DNA of 64,000 nucleotides, from contig NZ_JADGMY010000026.1 of NCBI RefSeq assembly GCF_015234515.1, forward strand, positions 80,833 to 144,832. Direction: 5' to 3'. The translations under genes were made by a program, and so were the position numbers. Shown piece after piece: positions 26,625 through 36,628 of this stretch. This stretch comes from Cellulomonas sp. (GTDB lineage Bacteria; Actinomycetota; Actinomycetes; Actinomycetales; Cellulomonadaceae). Numbering within the stretch: the first letter of the stretch is position 1; the number at the start of each line of letters is the position of its first letter. The notes under the pieces are model-generated. The model worked only from the letters and a program-made list of their open reading frames with translations, was not told the DNA's origin and searched no databases.

Positions 26625-29600
26625 TCAGACGCTGTGCCGTCCGCGGCCACGCCGCGCCGTGAGCACGGCACCCGCACCGCCGGCCAGCAGGAACGCCGCG
26701 AGCAGCGCGAGCGCGGCGGACTCCGCACCCGTGACCGCCAGCGGCACCGCCCGCACGTCGGCGCGCGCCGACGCCGTGCCGGCGCCGTCGGGTGCCACGT
26801 CCTCGGCCGCACTGGCGACGGTCGCCGTGTTCGTCACCTGGGCGGGAGCGTCCCGATCGACGAGGACGTGCACGCGCACGGTCGCCTGCTCACCGACGTC
26901 GAGCCCGTCGACGGTGCACGTGACGGTCCGCCCGTCGGCGGTGCACGGGGCACCGTCGGTGGACGCCAGGCGCAGCCCGGCGGGCAGCACGTCGGTGATC
27001 GTGACCGGCCCGGGGTCGGCCGTGGGGCCCTCGTTGCTGACCGTCAGCAGGTACGTCGCCGCGGCGCCGGCCTGCAGGTGCGTCCCGTCGAGCGCCTTGC
27101 TCAGGTGCAGCGCGACCTGCGCCGGGACGTCGAGCGTGTCGTCGTCCGTGGCGCGGGCGCCCGTCGGGTCGTCGACGGACGGCGTCGCCGAGACGACCGT
27201 CGCGGTGTTGGTGACGCCCGGGTAGGCGGCGGCGGTGACGACGACGTCGACGTGCACCGGCGGGGCGGTCGTGCGCGCGTCGAGCTCGGCACGCACGCAC
27301 AGCACGGGGGTGCCGCTCGCGCCGGGCGTTCCGGTCGAGCAGACCCACGCCGGGTCGGCCGACCGCACGCCCGTCACGTCGAGCGCCGCGGGGACCAGGT
27401 CCTCGAGCGTGACGCCGCGCGCCTGCGACGGGCCGCGGTTGCCGACGACCAGGTCGAACGTGAGCGGGTCGCCGACGCGGACCGTTCCGGTGTGCGACTT
27501 GTCCAGCGTGAGGGCCGCGAGGGTCCCCGTGCCGGTCACCACGGACGACCCGTCGTTGGTCGGGTCGGGGTCGGGCGTGCCCGACGTGACGTGCGCGGTG
27601 TTGGTGACGTCACCGGTGAGCGCCTGGTCGGCGGCCACCTCGAGGTCGAGCCACACCGACGTCGCGGCCGGGAGCGTCCCGTCGAGCGCGCACTCGACGA
27701 CGACCGTGCCGGTGCACGTCCACGTCGTCCCGCCGGACGACGTGACGACACCGGTCGCGGTCAGTCCCGCGGGCAGCGTGTCGTGGAGCACCACGTCGAC
27801 GGCGTCCGACGGCCCGAGGTTGGTCACGCGCAGCCGGAACGTGCCCGTCGCACCCGCGACCGGCTCGGCCGTCACGGACTTGTCGAGCCGCAGGTCCGCC
27901 CGCGTCGTCGGCGTCACGGTGACGTCGTCGGTGTCGGGCTCCCCCGGGCCGATCGGGGCGGGGTCCTGCTGCGGGGTGCTGCCGGGCGTCACCGTGGCGG
28001 TGTTGGGCAGCGCGGCGGTGGTGCCCGACGCGACCACGGCGTCGACCGTGATCGCGGGCGCCGCCCCGACCGGCAGGTCGGTCGTCCGCTCGCACGTGAC
28101 CTCGGCCGCGTCGACCGTGCAGGCCCAGCCCGCACCGCTCGCCGTCACGTCCCGCACACCGGCGGGCAGCGTGTCGACGACCACCAGCGGGGTCGTCGCG
28201 TCCGCGCGGCTCGTCGACGGGCCGTGGTTGGTGACGTCGAGCCGCCACTGCACGGGCAGCCCCGCGACCACGTCGACGGTCGGCGTCACCAGGGACTTCA
28301 CGAGCCCCAGGTCCGCGATGCCGGTGACGTCGATCGTGTCGGTCGCCGTGTCCGGCAGCACGGCGTCCGCGGGCTGCGGCGTCAGGCCGGGCGTGACGGT
28401 GACCGTGTTGGTCACGTCGCCGAGCAGGTGGGGGTCGAGCAGCACGGGCACCTGGAACGTCGCCTCGGCGCCGGCGGGCAGCGTGGTGGGCCGCTCGCAG
28501 CGCACGGTGGCGTGCAGGGTGCCGCCGACGTCGACCGGTGCTCCGGCGGCGCACGTGAACCCGTCGTGGGTCAGACCGGTGGCCGCGAAGGTCACGCCGA
28601 ACGGCAGGCGGTCGACGACGACGATCGGGTCGTCGGCGTCCGCGCGCGAGTCGGACGGGCCGCCGTTGCGGACCGTGACGGCCCACTGGAAGGACCGCCC
28701 CGCGACCGGGGTGGCGACGTGCGACTTGGTGACGCCGAGGTCGGCGAATGTCGTGACCACGACGTCCGCGGTCGCCGGGTCGGAGTCACCGCTGAGCGGC
28801 GACGACGCGACGGCCGAGTTGGTGAGCGTCACCGGGTCGAGGTCGGGCGCGACGCGCGTGACCAGGACCAGGCCCGGTGCGGACGCACCGGCCGTGAGCC
28901 CTGCCGTGCCGTCGCCCAGGGTGCAGGTGACGACCTGCCCCACGGGCGCGGCGCACTCCCAGGCCGGCGCGCCGGTCGGCGTCGTGGTCGCGACCAGGCT
29001 CGTGCCGGCGGGCAGGGTGTCCGTGATCGTCACGGGCCCGGCCACGTCCGACGGCCCGTCGTTGGTGGCGACGAGCGTGAACGTCGCGTCCGCGCCGGCC
29101 CGCAGCTGCTGGCTCGCGGGCGACTTGGTGAGCGAGAGCTCGGCCGCCGTGGTCGTCGCGATGCTCGCGTCGTCCTCGTCGCTGCTCGGCCCGGTGCCGT
29201 CGACGTCGGTCGTGGTGGACGCGACGGTCGCGGTGTTGACGACCGTCGAGCCGTCCGCGACGCCCGAGCGCACGGTGGCGACCACGGTGACGGTCGGGGT
29301 CGCGCCCGGCGCGACGTCACCGAGCTCGCACCGCACCGTCTGACCCGTCACGGTGCACGCGTCCGGGTCACCCGGCACCGCCGCGCTCACCGGGGCCAGC
29401 GTGGCGGGCAGGACGTCGCGCACCACGGTCGCGGCGGCGACGGACGGACCGGCGTTGCCCACGGCGAGCGTGTACGTGACGTCGGTGCCCGCGACGACGC
29501 TGGTGGCGCCCGCGGTCTTGACGACCGCGACGTCCGCGCGGCGCACGACGTCGAGCGTGTCGGTGGCCGTGTTCGGCTGCACGTCGTCGCCCTCGTCGAG

Positions 29601-32600
29601 GTCCGTCGGGCCGCTCACGACCGCGGTGTTGGTGTGCGTCGCCTCCGGCGCGTCGGCGGGGACCGCGACGGGCACGTCGATCGCCCAGCTGTCACCGGCG
29701 TCCAGGCCGGCGGGCAGCGTGCACGTCACGGGCTGTGCGCCCCACGGCAGGGCCGCCCCGACGCTGCACGTGCCCGCGTCGGCGGTCACCGCGCCGTCGA
29801 CCGGCAGACCGGCCGGGACCTCGTCGGTCACCGTGATCGGCCCCGGCGCGTCGGACGGGCCGTGGTTGGTCACCGTGATCCGGAACGTGGTGCCCTCGCC
29901 GGCGCGCAGCACCGTGCCCGTGTGGGTCTTGGTGATGCCCAGGTCGGCCAGCACCCGCGGACCGCTGGTGACGGTGTCGTCGTCCTGGTCCGCCTGCCAC
30001 GTCGACCCGACGACGGCCGTGTTCTCGACGTCGCCGACGACCGAGGACGCGACCGTCACGTCGAACGTGAAGGACGCCGTCGCGCCGACCCCGAGGTCGG
30101 TGTCGAGCTCACAGGTCACCGACGTGGTGCCCGTGCAGTCCCACGCGGCGGCCGGGGTGACCCCGCCCGCGAACCTCAGGCCGGTCGGCAGGTCGTCCGT
30201 CACGACGACGCCGCGCGCGACGGACGGGCCGTCGTTGCGGACCGTCACCCGGTAGGTCGCCGGCTGTCCGGGGACGAGCTCCCCGACCAGCGCCTTGGTG
30301 ACCCCGAGCTGCTCGGCGTGCGTGATCGCCGTCGACGTCGTGTGCACGTCGCGCCGCGTGTTGGGGCCCTGCGACGTCACGGGGGTGACCTCGGCGGTGT
30401 TGACGAGCGGGCCGTCGGCGGCGACGAGCGCCGCGTCGACGCGGGCCGTCACCTGGACCGTGAACGTCCCGTCGACCGGGAGGTCGCTGGTGCGCAGGCA
30501 CGTCAGCACACCGTCGGGAGCCTCGTCGCACGTCGCGCCCGTCGGGGTGATGCTCGTGACGCTCACGCCGGCGGGCAGGGTGTCGGTCAGCACGACCGGT
30601 GCGCCGGCACTGCCTCGCGACACCGACGGTCCGGCGTTGCGGACGGTGACGTCCCACGTCGCGAGCGCACCGGCGGCCACGGAGGCCGGGCCCGTCTTCG
30701 TGACCAGGAGGTCCGCCTGCGTCGTGACGGTCGCGGTGTCCGTGGTCGTGTCGTTCGAGGGGAGCGGGTCGTACGTCCGCGTCGAGACGGACGCGGTGTT
30801 CGCCACCTCCGTGCCGGACGCGACGTCGGCGGCCAGGGCGACGGTCACCGTGACGGACGCCGAGGCGCCGCTCGCGAGAGACGCGGTGCGGGTGCAGTCG
30901 GCGCCCGTCTGCAGGTCGCCACCGCGTGCCACGCAGGTCCAGCCCGTGCCCGCGACGGACACGACCGAGACCCCCGTCGGCAGGGTGCCGATGACGTCGG
31001 ACACGCGCACCCCGACCGCGGGGTCGGGGCCGGCGTTGGTCACGGTGACGGTCCACGTGTTGGTGGACGTGCCGGCGACCCACGTCGAGTGCGTCTTCGC
31101 GATCCGCAGGTCCGCGGCGTGCAGGCGTGCCGTGGCCGTGCCGGTGGTGCCGACGTACGAGCCGTCACCGCCGTCGTAGGACGTGCCGCCCGCGAGGTCG
31201 GTGACGTCGGTGACCACGGCCGTGTTGCGGTGCGCGACGGCCGAGCCCGTGGCGTGCAGCGCCGCGGCGGTCGGGGTCGCGCGGTAGGTGACGACGACCG
31301 TGGCGCCGGGCGCGAGGTCGAGCGCCGGCCCACCGACCAGCGACCAGGTCAGCACCTGGCCCGACACCGCCGGGTCGCCGAGCGCCACGGCCGCGGCGGA
31401 CGGCACCTGCACGGTCGCGCTGCCCGCGACGTACTCCCAGGCGTCCGGCAGCAGGTCGCGCAGGCCCAGCGTCGCGGCCGTCGCGCCGCCCGCGTTGCGC
31501 AAGCGCACCTCGAAGGCGACCTCGTCGCCGACGTACACCGGGTTGGCGCCCACCTGCGTCTTGGTGGTGTTCACCAGCGGCAGCTGCGGCGTCACGGCGG
31601 CCGTGGCCGGCGCGCTCGGGTTGTACGTCCGGCCGCCGGGCGTGGCGGGGTCGAGCGACGCCCACTCCTGGGCACGGACGGAGTTGGTCAGCCGGGCGCC
31701 CGTGAGCTCGTCCGCGTCGGCCAGGCGCGCGTCGTACGTGCGCACCACCGGCGTGCCGGGCGTGATGGCCGCGTGCGTCCACGTGATGGTGCGAGCGGTC
31801 GCGTCCCACGTGCCGCCGCCGACCACGTCACCCGTGGCCGCGGGCGCGTCGTCGTCGTCCGCGAGCGGGACGACGCCCGCCGGGACTGTGTCGACGACCG
31901 TGACGTCGTGGGCGACCTCGCCGTGCGGTGCGGCCGTCGCGGCACTGGTGGTCACCGTGTAGGTCACCACCTGCGTGGGCTCCACGGTCGCGTCCGAGAC
32001 GGACTTGTCGACCGTGACGCGCGGCTCGTCGACGGTCACGCTGTCCGTGCCGATGACCGCCGTTCGGTTGTACGTCGTCGTGGGGCCCACGGTCCGCGTC
32101 GCGCCGGTGGCGAACCAGCCGAGCGTCGCGGTGTTGGTCACGGCGTCGCCCGCGGTCAGGCGGCCCGCCGCGGCGACGGTCGACGTGAACGTCACCGTCA
32201 CGTCACGCGGGAGCACGTCCGCCGGGACGTCGCCCAGCACCCACGCGGCCAGCGTGGTCCCGGCCGCGCCGGCGGCCGTGACGGGCGTCGGCGTGCCGCA
32301 GTCCCAGGTGGTCGCGTCCGGGTAGGTGCACGTGACCGTCGAGTCCTCGACGGCCGGTGCGAGGCCCGCGGGCACGGTGTCGAGCACCGCGAGGTCGTAG
32401 AAGTTGGCGTGCGGCGGCAGCGTCGTGCGCAGCGTCCACGTGATCGTCTCGCCGGGCACCGCGGTGTCGCGGTCCGCGACCTTGGAACCCTCGGCGACGG
32501 GCACGCGCACCGTCCCCGTGTCGGACGAGGTGAGCACCCGCTCGTGGCCGCTGCCGTTCGCGCCGTTCGCGAGCGTCGAGGCCGTCAGACGCGCGGTGTT

Positions 32601-35600
32601 GACGGACGTGGTGCCACCGGCCGAGCCCGGGTCGACGACCGCCTGGTACGTCGTGACCGCGGACGCGCCCCCCTCGAGCGTGCCGACCGCCCAGGTCACG
32701 GTGGTACGGCCCGACTCGCACGGGTCGTCGGCGTCGGTGGCGGTCCCAGCCGTCAGGCCGGCGGGCAGCGGCGTCACGAGCGTCAGGTCCGTCGGCAGGC
32801 AGTCGACGACGACCGTGTCGTGCGCCGGCGGACGGTTCTCGCCGTTCGACGCCGTGAGCTCGAACGTCACCGTCTGGCCGGCGCCCACGGCCAGCGGGTC
32901 CACGGGCCGGCCGGCCGCGTCCAGCGGTGTCTTCGCCACGGTCGGGGCGGGCAGGACGACTCCGACCTCCGCCGTGTCCGTGGCGCGCGTGCGGTCCGTG
33001 CCGTCCGTCGCCGAGTCGCGGCTCGTCAGCGTCGCCGTGTCGAGGAGGTCGGCACCATCGGTCGCCCCGGCGACGTCGGCGACCCGGCCGGTGAGGGTGA
33101 CGGCGAACTCCTGGGTGGCGGCGGTGCCGTTGGTCCACACGGGCGGGAACCGCAGCTCACCGGTCGTCGTGTCGAGGCAGAAGACCGTCGCCGCGGGCGT
33201 GCACGTCGCGGTGGTGTCGACGGTCGCACCCGCGGGCACCTGCGCTGACGCGCCCGTGACCGCGAACGTGCCGCCGGTGGGCAGCGTGTCCGTCAGACGC
33301 CCGGCGAACAGGCTCGTGCCGGCCGCCAGGGTCGCGGTATACCGGAAGGTGACGACCTCGCCGACGGTCGCCTGCGCGGGCCCGTTGCCGACCTCGTCGG
33401 GGCCGGTGGAGACGAGCGCCTTGGTGACGCCCGCGTCCGGGAGGGACAGCCTGGCGGTGTCCGTCGCGGCGGGCGCGTTGGGCGTCCCGCTGCCGGTGAG
33501 CGCGCCCTCGGGCACGTAGGCCGTGGGTGCGGCGCCCGGCCGCCCGTCGGTGGTGGGGGACGTGTACCGCGTCACGGACGCGGTGTTGACGTGCCGCGAC
33601 GACACCGACAGCGGCGACGGCACCGTGAGGTCGTACGCGAGCGTCACGGTCTCGCCGACGGTCAGCAGGCCGTCCGCGCCGAGCGCGGCGCCGTCCAGGG
33701 ACCAGGTCACGAGCGAGCGGGTCGTCGACGTCCCGCCGATCCGCACGCGCTCGTCGTCGGTGCAGTCCGGGGCGGGCGCGACGAGGTCGTCACACGTGAA
33801 CCCCGCGGGCAGCGCGTCGGCCACCTCCACGGAGTCCAGGGGGTGCGCCGTGTCGTCGGCGGCGCTGCCGCCGTGGGTCACGGCCACGCGGTACGTGAGG
33901 CCGAGGCCCTCGCGGACGACGAGGTGGCCGGTCTGGACGGAGCCGCCACCCTGGACGGTCTTGTCGAGCGCCAGCGGCACGGCGGGCGCCACCACGAAGC
34001 CCACCTCGTCGCGCAGCGCGAGCGCACTGCCGTCGAGCTCGCGTGCCCGCAGCTTCGCGAGGTTGCCCATCACGTCGCGCTGCGTGGGGCTCGTCTCGGT
34101 CACGCGCGCGAGCACGTCGATCGCGACGCGCGCACCCGCGGGCAGGAACCAGCCGTCGTGCACGGTGTCGCCGATGCGCCACGCCGGCGCGGGCGCGCCG
34201 TCCTCGACGACCTGCTGCACCGTGACACCCGTGGGGTTGGACGCCACGACACCCTCGACGAACTCGGTGCCGACCGGCACGAAGTCCCGCACGACGGCCT
34301 CACGCAGCGCGACGCCGTCCGCCGCCGCGACCTCGACGCGGAAGCACAGGAGGTCGCCGAGGCGCACCACGGGCTGCGACGTCGCGGACCAGTCGGCCCC
34401 CGCCAGCGCGGAGCACTGCGCGACGCCGGTCAGGGGCGTGCGGTCCGGGTTCGCCCACACGCGCTTGACCAGGACCGGCAGGTCCGACGCGAGGGTCGCC
34501 GACGAGTCGTCCTCGACGGCGACGGGCCCGTCCTCCGGGGTCCCGGGGACGGGCGACGTCGTGGCGGTGACGACGGCCGCGTTGGTGAAGGTGTCGCCCG
34601 TGGAGGTGGGCGTGCCGTCGTGGCGGGTGGCGCGCAGGTACACGTCGTACTCGACGGTCACGTCGCCGTCGTGCCCGACGTCGTCGAGCACGAGCTGGGA
34701 CGTGAAGGTGCCGTCGCCGTGGGCGACGGACGTCGTCATGGTCGCGCCGACGACGTCGCGCGCGGGCAGCGCGGCGCAGTCCGACGGCCACGGGCCCGAC
34801 GTCGCGGTGCCGGGCTCGACGTACGGGCACGTGCCGTCGGGCATCACGTCGGTGACCAGGACGGACGTGGCGTCGGTGTACTCGCCGACGCGCACGAGCA
34901 GGGCGAAGCGCGCGTCGGACTGCTCGGTGAAGCCGGTGGCGGTCGTGGACTTCACGAGCGCGACGTCCCGCACCTCGACGGTGTGCTCGGCGGTGACGTG
35001 CACGTCCGCCGCGGCGGGACGGGCGACCGCGCCCCGGTACGTGCCGGTGACGGCCGCGTGGTTCGTGACCGCGCCGCCCGCAGCGAGGTGGCGCGTCGAG
35101 GCGCCGGTGAAGGTGCCGTCGGCGACGAGCTCCTGCGGCCCCACGGCCGCCCGGTAGCGGATCGTCACGTCGGTGCCGGCGGGCACGGCGCCCAGGTTCC
35201 ACTCGACGCGCGTCCACACGCCCGCGGGCAGTCCGGGCGGGTCCACCACGACCGACGTGCCGACGAGCGCGTCGTCGCAGTCCAGGGGCCGGCTGAGGCT
35301 CTCGCAGCCCAGCAGCTGCAGCGCCGCCGGCAGGTGGTCGACGACGAGGACGTCGTCGGTGCCCGCCGCGGGGGCGGTGCGCACCGTCAGCGTCCACACC
35401 GACGACTGCGTCCCGACGCCGCGCAGCACCTCGGCCTCGGGGCTCTCCTCGTCCTTCTCGAGCTCGAGGGGCACGACCCGCACGTGCGACGTCCCGGTAC
35501 CCGAGGCGAACGTCGCCGGGAGGCTGATGACGGGTGCGGTCCCGGTGGAGTCGACGACGGGGCGCGGGACGTTCCGCTCGTCGGCGGAACCGTGGACGGT

Positions 35601-36077
35601 CGCGGCGACCGGGAGCGTCGAGCCGACGGGGAACCGGGCCTCGTCGATGTCGACGCCGAACGCGAGGGGCACGCTGCCGCCGATCACGAGGTCGGCCACG
35701 TTCTCCCAGGTGAGGACCTCGTACCAGGTGCTCGCGACGCCGCTCGGGCGCACCGTGGTGACGCGCGGGTCACCGGATGCCGCGGGGTCGGTCGATCCCG
35801 GGGCGTACGTGGCTCCCGGCGGCAGGGTGACGGCGAACCCGACGTTGTAGGCGACGTCCGTCGCCCCGTCGACGTGACCCGCCACGAAGGACAGACGTGC
35901 GTCCTCACCGGCGAGGACCGTCACGGGCCCGCCGTCGAGGCGCAGGCCGCCGGCCGCGGCGGCCGCGGGCGCCACCGTCAGGACCCCGACCAGACTCATC
36001 GTCGCCACGAGCGCGGCCGCGACCAGCGCCGCCACCCACCGCCGTGCCATGCCTGTGACCTGCATCTGCGTACCCAC
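26625..36077 (-). CDS. Giant DUF11-repeat cell-surface protein with LAxTG sorting signal
   Basis: About 3150 residues. A signal peptide (MARRWVAALVAAALVATMS, cleavage near PAAAAA) is followed by a long array of immunoglobulin-like modules. In the C-terminal half (residues 1650-3090) eleven clear DUF11 repeats of about 133 residues can be counted from their N-x-GPS turn, each followed by VTDTLPAG and ending in NTATV. The N-terminal half holds larger, more divergent modules. The end is LAVTG (residues 3113-3117), a hydrophobic helix and RRGRGR, a sortase E-type anchor. GTG at 36077 has GAGGAG 9 bases upstream; ATGs at 36065 and 36050 are alternatives. Likely a wall-anchored adhesin or stalk. 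Confidence 0.88.
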   Translation of the reverse strand: MGTQMQVTGMARRWVAALVAAALVATMSLVGVLTVAPAAAAAGGLRLDGGPVTVLAGEDARLSFVAGHVDGATDVAYNVGFAVTLPPGATYAPGSTDPAASGDPRVTTVRPSGVASTWYEVLTWENVADLVIGGSVPLAFGVDIDEARFPVGSTLPVAATVHGSADERNVPRPVVDSTGTAPVISLPATFASGTGTSHVRVVPLELEKDEESPEAEVLRGVGTQSSVWTLTVRTAPAAGTDDVLVVDHLPAALQLLGCESLSRPLDCDDALVGTSVVVDPPGLPAGVWTRVEWNLGAVPAGTDVTIRYRAAVGPQELVADGTFTGASTRHLAAGGAVTNHAAVTGTYRGAVARPAAADVHVTAEHTVEVRDVALVKSTTATGFTEQSDARFALLVRVGEYTDATSVLVTDVMPDGTCPYVEPGTATSGPWPSDCAALPARDVVGATMTTSVAHGDGTFTSQLVLDDVGHDGDVTVEYDVYLRATRHDGTPTSTGDTFTNAAVVTATTSPVPGTPEDGPVAVEDDSSATLASDLPVLVKRVWANPDRTPLTGVAQCSALAGADWSATSQPVVRLGDLLCFRVEVAAADGVALREAVVRDFVPVGTEFVEGVVASNPTGVTVQQVVEDGAPAPAWRIGDTVHDGWFLPAGARVAIDVLARVTETSPTQRDVMGNLAKLRARELDGSALALRDEVGFVVAPAVPLALDKTVQGGGSVQTGHLVVREGLGLTYRVAVTHGGSAADDTAHPLDSVEVADALPAGFTCDDLVAPAPDCTDDERVRIGGTSTTRSLVTWSLDGAALGADGLLTVGETVTLAYDLTVPSPLSVSSRHVNTASVTRYTSPTTDGRPGAAPTAYVPEGALTGSGTPNAPAATDTARLSLPDAGVTKALVSTGPDEVGNGPAQATVGEVVTFRYTATLAAGTSLFAGRLTDTLPTGGTFAVTGASAQVPAGATVDTTATCTPAATVFCLDTTTGELRFPPVWTNGTAATQEFAVTLTGRVADVAGATDGADLLDTATLTSRDSATDGTDRTRATDTAEVGVVLPAPTVAKTPLDAAGRPVDPLAVGAGQTVTFELTASNGENRPPAHDTVVVDCLPTDLTLVTPLPAGLTAGTATDADDPCESGRTTVTWAVGTLEGGASAVTTYQAVVDPGSAGGTTSVNTARLTASTLANGANGSGHERVLTSSDTGTVRVPVAEGSKVADRDTAVPGETITWTLRTTLPPHANFYDLAVLDTVPAGLAPAVEDSTVTCTYPDATTWDCGTPTPVTAAGAAGTTLAAWVLGDVPADVLPRDVTVTFTSTVAAAGRLTAGDAVTNTATLGWFATGATRTVGPTTTYNRTAVIGTDSVTVDEPRVTVDKSVSDATVEPTQVVTYTVTTSAATAAPHGEVAHDVTVVDTVPAGVVPLADDDDAPAATGDVVGGGTWDATARTITWTHAAITPGTPVVRTYDARLADADELTGARLTNSVRAQEWASLDPATPGGRTYNPSAPATAAVTPQLPLVNTTKTQVGANPVYVGDEVAFEVRLRNAGGATAATLGLRDLLPDAWEYVAGSATVQVPSAAAVALGDPAVSGQVLTWSLVGGPALDLAPGATVVVTYRATPTAAALHATGSAVAHRNTAVVTDVTDLAGGTSYDGGDGSYVGTTGTATARLHAADLRIAKTHSTWVAGTSTNTWTVTVTNAGPDPAVGVRVSDVIGTLPTGVSVVSVAGTGWTCVARGGDLQTGADCTRTASLASGASASVTVTVALAADVASGTEVANTASVSTRTYDPLPSNDTTTDTATVTTQADLLVTKTGPASVAAGALATWDVTVRNAGPSVSRGSAGAPVVLTDTLPAGVSVTSITPTGATCDEAPDGVLTCLRTSDLPVDGTFTVQVTARVDAALVAADGPLVNTAEVTPVTSQGPNTRRDVHTTSTAITHAEQLGVTKALVGELVPGQPATYRVTVRNDGPSVARGVVVTDDLPTGLRFAGGVTPAAAWDCTGTTSVTCELDTDLGVGATASFTFDVTVASSVVGDVENTAVVGSTWQADQDDDTVTSGPRVLADLGITKTHTGTVLRAGEGTTFRITVTNHGPSDAPGPITVTDEVPAGLPVDGAVTADAGTCSVGAALPWGAQPVTCTLPAGLDAGDSWAIDVPVAVPADAPEATHTNTAVVSGPTDLDEGDDVQPNTATDTLDVVRRADVAVVKTAGATSVVAGTDVTYTLAVGNAGPSVAAATVVRDVLPATLAPVSAAVPGDPDACTVTGQTVRCELGDVAPGATPTVTVVATVRSGVADGSTVVNTATVASTTTDVDGTGPSSDEDDASIATTTAAELSLTKSPASQQLRAGADATFTLVATNDGPSDVAGPVTITDTLPAGTSLVATTTPTGAPAWECAAPVGQVVTCTLGDGTAGLTAGASAPGLVLVTRVAPDLDPVTLTNSAVASSPLSGDSDPATADVVVTTFADLGVTKSHVATPVAGRSFQWAVTVRNGGPSDSRADADDPIVVVDRLPFGVTFAATGLTHDGFTCAAGAPVDVGGTLHATVRCERPTTLPAGAEATFQVPVLLDPHLLGDVTNTVTVTPGLTPQPADAVLPDTATDTIDVTGIADLGLVKSLVTPTVDVVAGLPVQWRLDVTNHGPSTSRADATTPLVVVDTLPAGVRDVTASGAGWACTVDAAEVTCERTTDLPVGAAPAITVDAVVASGTTAALPNTATVTPGSTPQQDPAPIGPGEPDTDDVTVTPTTRADLRLDKSVTAEPVAGATGTFRLRVTNLGPSDAVDVVLHDTLPAGLTATGVVTSSGGTTWTCTGTVVVECALDGTLPAATSVWLDLEVAADQALTGDVTNTAHVTSGTPDPDPTNDGSSVVTGTGTLAALTLDKSHTGTVRVGDPLTFDLVVGNRGPSQARGVTLEDLVPAALDVTGVRSADPAWVCSTGTPGASGTPVLCVRAELDARTTAPPVHVDVVVTAAAYPGVTNTATVVSATPSVDDPTGARATDDDTLDVPAQVALHLSKALDGTHLQAGAAATYLLTVSNEGPTADPGPVTITDVLPAGLRLASTDGAPCTADGRTVTCTVDGLDVGEQATVRVHVLVDRDAPAQVTNTATVASAAEDVAPDGAGTASARADVRAVPLAVTGAESAALALLAAFLLAGGAGAVLTARRGRGRHSV

Positions 36078-36341
36078 GTGCACCCACTCCTCGGACGTCC
36101 GACGATTGAACAGGACGAACGTCCAGTTCGGTTCGCGGTCAGGGTGAGGAACCAGGGCACCCCGGCACGAGCCGGGCACGAGGTCACACTTCCGTGACGG
36201 CAGGCCCGCCGGGGGCACCACGCTCGGGTGTGCCGGGCACACCCCAGGGCGGACGGGCGCGGTGAGCGCGAGCACGCCGTCGACCTGTGCGTCCGGCCCG
36301 CGACCGGTACGGTCGTCCCGGACGCACACACGGGAGGTGCC

Positions 36342-36611
36342 ATGTCGGACGACGGGCAGAAGCAGTCGATGACGGCGAAGATCGTCGGCGCGGGCGTCAC
36401 GCTCATCGCCGCCTGGGCCGTGCAGAAGATCATCAACGCGGCCTGGAGGAAGGCGAAGGGCCACGAGCCGCCGGCGCCCGACTCGACCGCCGACGACATC
36501 AAGTTCAGCGAGGTCGCCGCCGCCGCCGTGATCAGCGGTGCCGCCATCTCGCTGTCCCGCGTCATCGCGACGCGCGGCGCCGCGAAGCTCGCGGGACGGG
36601 CCGGCCGCTAG
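36342..36611 (+). CDS. DUF4235 domain protein
   Basis: An 89-residue small membrane-associated protein. The DUF4235 pattern is seen as KIVGAGVTLIAAWAVQKIINAAWRKAKGHEPP, then DIKFSEVAAAAVISGAAISLSRVIATRGAAKLAGR. Two hydrophobic helices are predicted (about residues 12-30 and 55-72). ATG at 36342 follows a strong GGGAGG site. The family is common in actinobacteria and uncharacterised. The FAD oxidoreductase gene starts 17 bp downstream, so the pair may be one transcript. Confidence 0.85.
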   Translation: MSDDGQKQSMTAKIVGAGVTLIAAWAVQKIINAAWRKAKGHEPPAPDSTADDIKFSEVAAAAVISGAAISLSRVIATRGAAKLAGRAGR

Positions 36612-36628
36612 CGCTCCGGCGCCCCGCC

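Noticed and set aside
25341..33248. A 2635-residue open frame on the plus strand opposite the giant surface protein
   Set aside because: It is an artefact of high GC: Arg/Gly/His-rich without domains, fully antisense to a gene with signal peptide, repeats and sorting signal.
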